Below are positions 59,236 through 64,000 of a DNA stretch of 64,000 bases, one piece after another (the stretch's first letter is position 1; each line of letters starts with the position of its first letter). The translations under genes were made by a program, and so were the position numbers. The notes under the pieces are model-generated. The model did not search any database, was not told the DNA's origin, and saw only the letters and a list, made by a program, of their open reading frames with translations. Source of the stretch: JAKVBK01 sp022447275 (GTDB lineage: Bacteria > Pseudomonadota > Alphaproteobacteria > Rhodobacterales > Rhodobacteraceae); NCBI GenBank assembly GCA_047125605.1, contig CP138932.1, forward strand, positions 1,922,001-1,986,000. Reading direction: 5' to 3'.

Positions 59236-60279
59236 ATGACAGACAAAGAGAACACAGCAAAAACCCGGGCCACGATGAAAGACGTGGCAGTGAAGGCCGG
59301 AGTATCCCAGTCCACGGTTTCGTTCGTTCTGAACGGACAGGAAACGATGCGGATTAGCCCCGACACACGACAAAAGGTGCTCGAAGCGGTCGATGCGCTT
59401 GGTTACCGCCCCCGCGCTGCCGGGCGCCCGCCAAAAGCTGCTGGCCACCGGGTAATTGGCCTAATGCTGGACGAGATCGCAACCAGCCCATTTGCGGCGA
59501 TTTCAATTGAGGGGGTTCAGGAAGAAGCCTGGAAGAACGATGTCCTTGTTGAGGTCATTATGTCCGGAGGGGACAAAGAGTACGAAGCGGCGGTACTGCG
59601 AAAGTGGTCTGCTGACAGGGTCGAGGGCGTTATCTATGGGTCAATCCTGACCCGGAAGATCGAAGCGCCGGATGCATTGAGCAAGCACAATGCTATTCTA
59701 CTCAACTGCTATGACAACGATGGAAAATGGTCTTCCGTGGTTCCGGCCGAGAGGCGCGGCGGCGAGGTTGCAACATCCGCTCTCATCCAAGAGGGGCACC
59801 GAAGGATTGCGTTCATTTCCGGTGAGCCATGGATGGAAGCGTCCGATCAGAGGATGGAAGGATATGAGCGCGCGCTGAGAAATGCAGGCATACCCGTCGA
59901 TCCATCCCTCATTGTCGAAGGAAACTTCCTGCCCAGCGGAGGCAGGGCAGCAACCCTCAGGCTACTGGATGCCTCGCTGCATCCAGATGCGATTTTCTGC
60001 GCGAACGACCTTATGGCAGTTGGATGCTACGAAGCGCTCAAGGAACGCGGGATACGCGTTGGCGCAGACATCGCTGTCATGGGCTACGATGATCAGGAAA
60101 TCGCCCAGCACCTCTCCCCTGCCCTTTCGACTGTACTTCTGCCGCACCGAGAGATGGGCCAGTGGTGCGCAGAGCAATTGCTGAAAGCGGATCGGCCTGT
60201 CACTCAGGAGCGACACGAATGCCCGTTGGTAATCAGAGACTCGCACATCGGTCATAAAAAAAACTCATTCGGGCAATGA
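59236..60279 (+). CDS. LacI-family transcriptional regulator
   Basis: About 347 residues. HTH TMKDVAVKAGVSQSTVSFVLNGQE, hinge helix RQKVLEAVDALGYRP, then a periplasmic-binding-like effector domain (VIGLMLDEIATSPFAAISIEGVQ ... AIFCANDLMAVGCYEALKERG). I start at ATG 59236. The frame could extend to 59179 but would cover the operator. It likely represses the sugar ABC/GH operon across the shared 88-bp region and binds the operator at 59180-59209. Confidence 0.9.
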   Translation: MTDKENTAKTRATMKDVAVKAGVSQSTVSFVLNGQETMRISPDTRQKVLEAVDALGYRPRAAGRPPKAAGHRVIGLMLDEIATSPFAAISIEGVQEEAWKNDVLVEVIMSGGDKEYEAAVLRKWSADRVEGVIYGSILTRKIEAPDALSKHNAILLNCYDNDGKWSSVVPAERRGGEVATSALIQEGHRRIAFISGEPWMEASDQRMEGYERALRNAGIPVDPSLIVEGNFLPSGGRAATLRLLDASLHPDAIFCANDLMAVGCYEALKERGIRVGADIAVMGYDDQEIAQHLSPALSTVLLPHREMGQWCAEQLLKADRPVTQERHECPLVIRDSHIGHKKNSFGQ

Positions 60280-60335
60280 AGACCACTAGCCACAAAACCG
60301 GGTAAACTCAATCCCACATTTCAACCAAGGGCAGA

Positions 60336-62705
60336 TCAGAATGCGGCCTGATGCAAGAGATCCCTGGGCAAGGCAACATCGAAGCAGCGCGGGTTTGCGA
60401 GCGCAAAAGCCGCCTGCTTGCGCGCGAGGTCGCACGGCATGCCAACGTCTGGGGAGAGGAAAGGCCGTGCGTCGATGCCACCTCGCAGTTCGGAAAGTCC
60501 CCAAGTCCCATCTGAGGCAAGGCGGAAAACCACAGTTCCCAAGGTTAACCCAGGCAGTAGTGTCGGCAAATCTCGGCAGATGGCCCATAGATCCTCATGG
60601 CTCTCCTCCTGCATCCGCACCACACCGGCCAGTCGCGCGATCGCCTGTGGCTGGCCAACCGACTGGCCCAGCGGCAGAACTGCCTTTGGGTCTCGGAGCT
60701 GTCTTCGGAGTTGGCTCAGTGCGACCGGAACGTCGAAGTGCTTCTGGTCGAGGGCGCGCCGTATGAGCGTCTCGGTGTCTGTATCGCCCGTCGCAAAGAG
60801 CGGCTGATAGTCAATCCGCAGCATCTTCGCGGGTGCGCCACCGATGATAGCAACTTCTAGACTGCTCGGAGTTTCGAACCGCTCGACCGCCACGTCCCAT
60901 CCCTGATTTTCTTGCCTTATCTCGCTAAGCTTTTGTTGATTTTCGATCCAGACTGTCCGCATTTTTCTTCGCGCCCTTGTGAGAAACGCGCGGCCAATGG
61001 GCGTGCAGTCTTGTCCTCCAAACTCCTCTGGGGGATGCAGTCGCGTCATCGCAACGCCCCGTGCCTCAAGTAGGGCGCGCAGAGAGAGCCATCGCCACGG
61101 GAAAAGCGCGCCCCGCAGGAAGCTTGGGTTGGGGTTGAGAAGGTAGAATTCGGTTTTATTCCCCTTCCTTGCCACGGCAATATCTGGCGTCAAGAACATG
61201 GCGCTAGGTCTGTTTTCTTGTATAACTTTTGCCACCTGGCCTTCGAAACGGTCTCGGATATCTGGCGCGGGGGCTTTCGACTCCTCTGGCGGCACTAGCA
61301 TCGACGGGCTTTGAAAGGCATCAGGTGCCGCGCGGACTTTCTTGAACGCTTCCTCAAAGAAATGCACATGTTTGCCGTGCGTGGCATATCGGAACACACC
61401 GCCAACTGGGCGGCTGTTCACTTCACACAGGACCGTCTTTGCCTCGCTGCGCGGCTTAGTAAAATCCTCAGTGAGAAGATCCACGCCCCAGAATCCCTTC
61501 GGATCGATCGCGCTGACTGCTTCTTGGGCGAGCGCGGTTATATCGGGATGGAGCTGGTCGGTAATTGGCAAGAGGTCAGCACCATCGATGTAATTCGGCG
61601 ACACACCCAGCAACACCACTCGTCCGGACTTGGGGCAGTCCTCTGGCGCATAGCCCTGCAAAGTCAGTAGGCGTCGGTGCTTGAGCTGAAGCTTGATCAA
61701 CTGGCTTTCTTGGGTAGAAGGCAACGAAATGCGCGCGTTGTTCTTCTCAGCAACGAGATCGGAAATGCTGCGCACGCCATCACCGACCACATGGGCCGGC
61801 AGTCGCAGATAGGCGACAACGAGCGATTTTCCGAGAAACAAGAGCCGAAGATCGACCCCGCGCACGTAACCCTCGACGAGGACGAGGTCCTTGCTGCAAT
61901 GTGTCTTGGCATAGTCAAATGCTGTATTACAAGCATCAGGCGTCGTGATATTGAGTGTGACCCCCTTGGCCTCGGTGCCAAACACCGGCTTCATTACCAC
62001 AGCGCCCTGCATCCGTTTAAACGCGGCATGGGCTTCTTTTTGCGTGCGGCAGATTTCTCCCGATGGCACGGGCACCTTGAGTCCATCGAGCAGGATTTTG
62101 GTCAGGAACTTGTTGTTACTGAGTAACTCCGTCAAAGGCGTCACCCATGAGGGGCGCGTCACGTCGAGGCCAAAGTTGAACTTCCCTTCGCGGCAAAGCA
62201 GGCTCGGCGGTGCATTCGGGCCAAGATGCACCACGTCAATGCCGCATCTTTCCGCTGCCGTATCAATCTGCCCGAACCGCCAATTGCGCTGTTTGCGGTC
62301 GAACCGGTTCAGCATGCGGCCTTCCGGCGGCACCGCGTCATAGGCGTTCTGGCATGCAGCGAGATAGTCGCTATCTAGGCTCGAAATAATATCAGTGATC
62401 GTCTCGGCGCTCTTCGGTCCCGTCGCCTTGAGGCCAAACCTCTGAAACCGCCTTTGCTTGACCGTGCGCACCGCGACGCGCACGACTTCAGACCGTGCCG
62501 GTCCTTTCGACAACTCGGCCTCGAACGCCTTTAAGTGATCGGACGTACCACTGGCCATGACCTCGACTCTTCCGTCGGGACGGTTGCGCAACCATCCGCT
62601 AAGCTCAGCCTCCTGCGCACGCTGCTCGGCCCATTTGCGAAAACCGACATTCTGCACTTTGCCATAGACTAGGATGTGGCGTGTTTCGATCTTCGGTTCA
62701 GACAA
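60336..62705 (-). CDS. Acylphosphatase-ATP-grasp fusion, CphA-like ligase
   Basis: 789 residues. Residues 1-93 form a complete acylphosphatase (GKVQNVGFRKW with Arg23, SGWLRNRPDGRVEV with Asn41). About 200-480 is an ATP-grasp of the cyanophycin-synthetase/peptide-ligase kind: NNKFLTKILLDGLKVPVPSG, VVMKPVFGTEAKGVTLNI, LRLPAHVVGDGVRSISDLV. After it comes VLCEVNSRPVGGVFRYATHG. The C-terminal half (500-789) is not recognised. The start is TTG 62705, inside the end of the upstream gene (8-bp overlap). No other start keeps the acylphosphatase whole. Joining of an acyl-phosphate-cleaving domain to an amide ligase is unusual. Confidence 0.85.
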   Translation of the reverse strand: MSEPKIETRHILVYGKVQNVGFRKWAEQRAQEAELSGWLRNRPDGRVEVMASGTSDHLKAFEAELSKGPARSEVVRVAVRTVKQRRFQRFGLKATGPKSAETITDIISSLDSDYLAACQNAYDAVPPEGRMLNRFDRKQRNWRFGQIDTAAERCGIDVVHLGPNAPPSLLCREGKFNFGLDVTRPSWVTPLTELLSNNKFLTKILLDGLKVPVPSGEICRTQKEAHAAFKRMQGAVVMKPVFGTEAKGVTLNITTPDACNTAFDYAKTHCSKDLVLVEGYVRGVDLRLLFLGKSLVVAYLRLPAHVVGDGVRSISDLVAEKNNARISLPSTQESQLIKLQLKHRRLLTLQGYAPEDCPKSGRVVLLGVSPNYIDGADLLPITDQLHPDITALAQEAVSAIDPKGFWGVDLLTEDFTKPRSEAKTVLCEVNSRPVGGVFRYATHGKHVHFFEEAFKKVRAAPDAFQSPSMLVPPEESKAPAPDIRDRFEGQVAKVIQENRPSAMFLTPDIAVARKGNKTEFYLLNPNPSFLRGALFPWRWLSLRALLEARGVAMTRLHPPEEFGGQDCTPIGRAFLTRARRKMRTVWIENQQKLSEIRQENQGWDVAVERFETPSSLEVAIIGGAPAKMLRIDYQPLFATGDTDTETLIRRALDQKHFDVPVALSQLRRQLRDPKAVLPLGQSVGQPQAIARLAGVVRMQEESHEDLWAICRDLPTLLPGLTLGTVVFRLASDGTWGLSELRGGIDARPFLSPDVGMPCDLARKQAAFALANPRCFDVALPRDLLHQAAF

Positions 62706-64000
62706 AGGGGATGTCTTTCATGTCGGGAATAGTCCGATCGACCAACGCCTTGTAGCACCTGTCGTTTCGCCGCATTTCAAGCGGAAGCTGCATGGAAAGT
62801 GCGAGCAGATGGCGGTCACAGAAAGGACTCATAGTGAAATGCTGCGGAAACCCGTGCCAACGCGCTCCCTGCGAATGCGCAAGCGTGATGTCGAGCCAGG
62901 CGAGATCATGCACCTTGTTTTTGCCTTGCGGCGGTAGAGTCTCATGCCATTCTAGAAACGCATGATGCCAGAGTTGAAACGGTCGTTCGGTCGCTCCTGC
63001 ACCATAAATGCGTAAGCGTTTGACCGCGTGGTCGACATTTAATTCGCCTTCCCGCTGTCGCGTCCAGTTGGTCGCGCGTAGAATACCCATGACATTGCCG
63101 CGCAGGATCGTGAGGTTCGCGGGTATCTCCTTATGGATTGCGAGAGTCTTCAACTCCGGCCCAAACGTAGCATAGCCACTAGCGAGGAAGAACCGCTGCC
63201 GGTCTTCAAAAGTGACTTTTTGGTACTTGAAAATCTTGTGCGCGAGACCGAGCCGGTCGCATATGCGCGCGGCGGTTTCTGTATCGAGACCCGACTGTTT
63301 ATGAAAACGCCAGGAGAAAATGAACTGCGCCTTCTGAATGTCTTCCTTCGCCACGCCGAGGAGACAACGTGAATCGCGCCCGCCCGAGAGCGGCAGGATA
63401 CAATTCCCGATAGCGAGCAAGGCACGCATGTTCTGTGAAAGGCGATCCCTGATCGCGTCGATGATATTATCTGACTGGGCGACATCGCGGGTCTCGAGAT
63501 CTGTATCATCGAGTGGCCAAAAACGCCGCATCTGGAAATCCCGCAGCCGAAGATAGTGATTACCAAATAAGCGTTTCACAAAAAAGTCACGTGTATGGCC
63601 CAGAGAATATTGGATGTGCGCGTCACGGATCTCGCCCCAGGGAAAGATCGGATTTGGGTGAACGGGGCGATGCAAGGCAAGCGCCAGGGATGAGGCGACC
63701 AGCCTGCTATCGGGGTCATAAACGATCCCGTAATCCGCAACCGGATCTGCGAAGACGCGCGGCGCGTCTCCTTCCAGCAATAGCACCATGTATCGCCCGG
63801 CCAAGCCGATGACATATCGCTCTACGCTGCCAAGGAATCCATCCTCTTCTGGAGCCGACCCTAGGACCTGCGGCGCATCCACCACCCGCCCGTCTGGATT
63901 AATCGCGACGCCTGCGACAAAGCCCACCACCCTGCCATCGGGAGACCGTAGCTCGTTGACCGGAAGATCAGGACAATGCTGGAATACCCAGCCCCCGATC
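62698..64000 (-). CDS. Asparagine-synthase-like amidotransferase/cyclase (5' end outside window)
   Basis: At least 434 codons, and the frame is open to the right edge of the window, so the true start is outside. An apparent GTG at 63930 is not needed. The N-terminal part is degenerate glutaminase-like (YMVLLLEGDAPRVFADPVADYGIVYDPDSRLVAS). The synthase core has the ATP pyrophosphatase loop ILPLSGGRDSRCLLG and IFSWRFHKQSGLDTETAARICDRLG. Asn-synthase-like enzymes form amides or lactams in natural-product and polysaccharide loci. It is translationally coupled to the acylphosphatase-ATP-grasp gene. Confidence 0.82.
   Translation of the reverse strand, partial: IGGWVFQHCPDLPVNELRSPDGRVVGFVAGVAINPDGRVVDAPQVLGSAPEEDGFLGSVERYVIGLAGRYMVLLLEGDAPRVFADPVADYGIVYDPDSRLVASSLALALHRPVHPNPIFPWGEIRDAHIQYSLGHTRDFFVKRLFGNHYLRLRDFQMRRFWPLDDTDLETRDVAQSDNIIDAIRDRLSQNMRALLAIGNCILPLSGGRDSRCLLGVAKEDIQKAQFIFSWRFHKQSGLDTETAARICDRLGLAHKIFKYQKVTFEDRQRFFLASGYATFGPELKTLAIHKEIPANLTILRGNVMGILRATNWTRQREGELNVDHAVKRLRIYGAGATERPFQLWHHAFLEWHETLPPQGKNKVHDLAWLDITLAHSQGARWHGFPQHFTMSPFCDRHLLALSMQLPLEMRRNDRCYKALVDRTIPDMKDIPFV

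Overview
This 64 kb window looks like chromosomal DNA of a marine alphaproteobacterium of the Roseobacter group (Rhodobacterales). The evidence is indirect. It has high G+C, four secreted proteins ending in a Hint domain of the type frequent in that group, alphaproteobacterial chemotaxis gene content, and a serine-cycle style glyoxylate module. No tRNA, rRNA, CRISPR array or intact insertion sequence was seen.

Layout. 1-7317 is housekeeping and amino-acid metabolism: a truncated UbiH-type monooxygenase, a class V aminotransferase, two Lrp/AsnC regulators back to back with ilvC, a DMT exporter with an apparent frameshift, and a coupled SMP-30 lactonase/GlcG-HbpS pair. 7992-12052 holds two Hint proteins whose Hint domains are near copies but whose N-terminal parts differ. 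12603-18958 is a ugp-type glycerol-3-phosphate ABC operon with a terminal EEP-family phosphatase gene and a divergent LysR gene. 19434-24336 is a periplasmic iron-type operon: imelysin, di-heme DUF1111, second imelysin, DUF1513. 24463-26964 is an RTX protein with a Hint end. 27624-31835 carries a small conserved protein, a D-threonine aldolase-like enzyme, and a membrane protein overlapping glutamate decarboxylase. 32209-35243 holds a YbaY/META protein, a LuxR solo followed by a lux-box-like palindrome, a small secreted protein and a cupin. 35346-36770 is a fourth Hint protein with three tandem N-terminal modules. 37350-41665 is sgaA-mcl-mtkA-mtkB, preceded by a nested palindrome.

42164-54488 is the most unusual part. 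A chemotaxis operon (STAS, cheY, cheA, cheW, cheR, cheY and a small helical protein) lies between two directly repeated 1.1 kb segments. Each repeat encodes the same receptor signalling domain plus the start of cheD. One copy continues into an intact cheD, while the other stops in a 43-codon remnant. The right-hand receptor sits in an apparent operon with a PstS-like binding protein and cheD.

54751-60279 is a sugar-uptake locus (GH5-like hydrolase, binding protein, two permeases, divergent LacI regulator) without its own ATPase. 60336-64000 has an acylphosphatase/CphA-like ATP-grasp fusion overlapping an asparagine-synthase-like gene that runs off the window, so a biosynthetic locus probably continues outside.

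The strongest candidates for undescribed biology are the repeat-flanked chemotaxis island with its shared VELF C-termini, the modular Hint protein family, and the ATP-grasp/asparagine-synthase pair.
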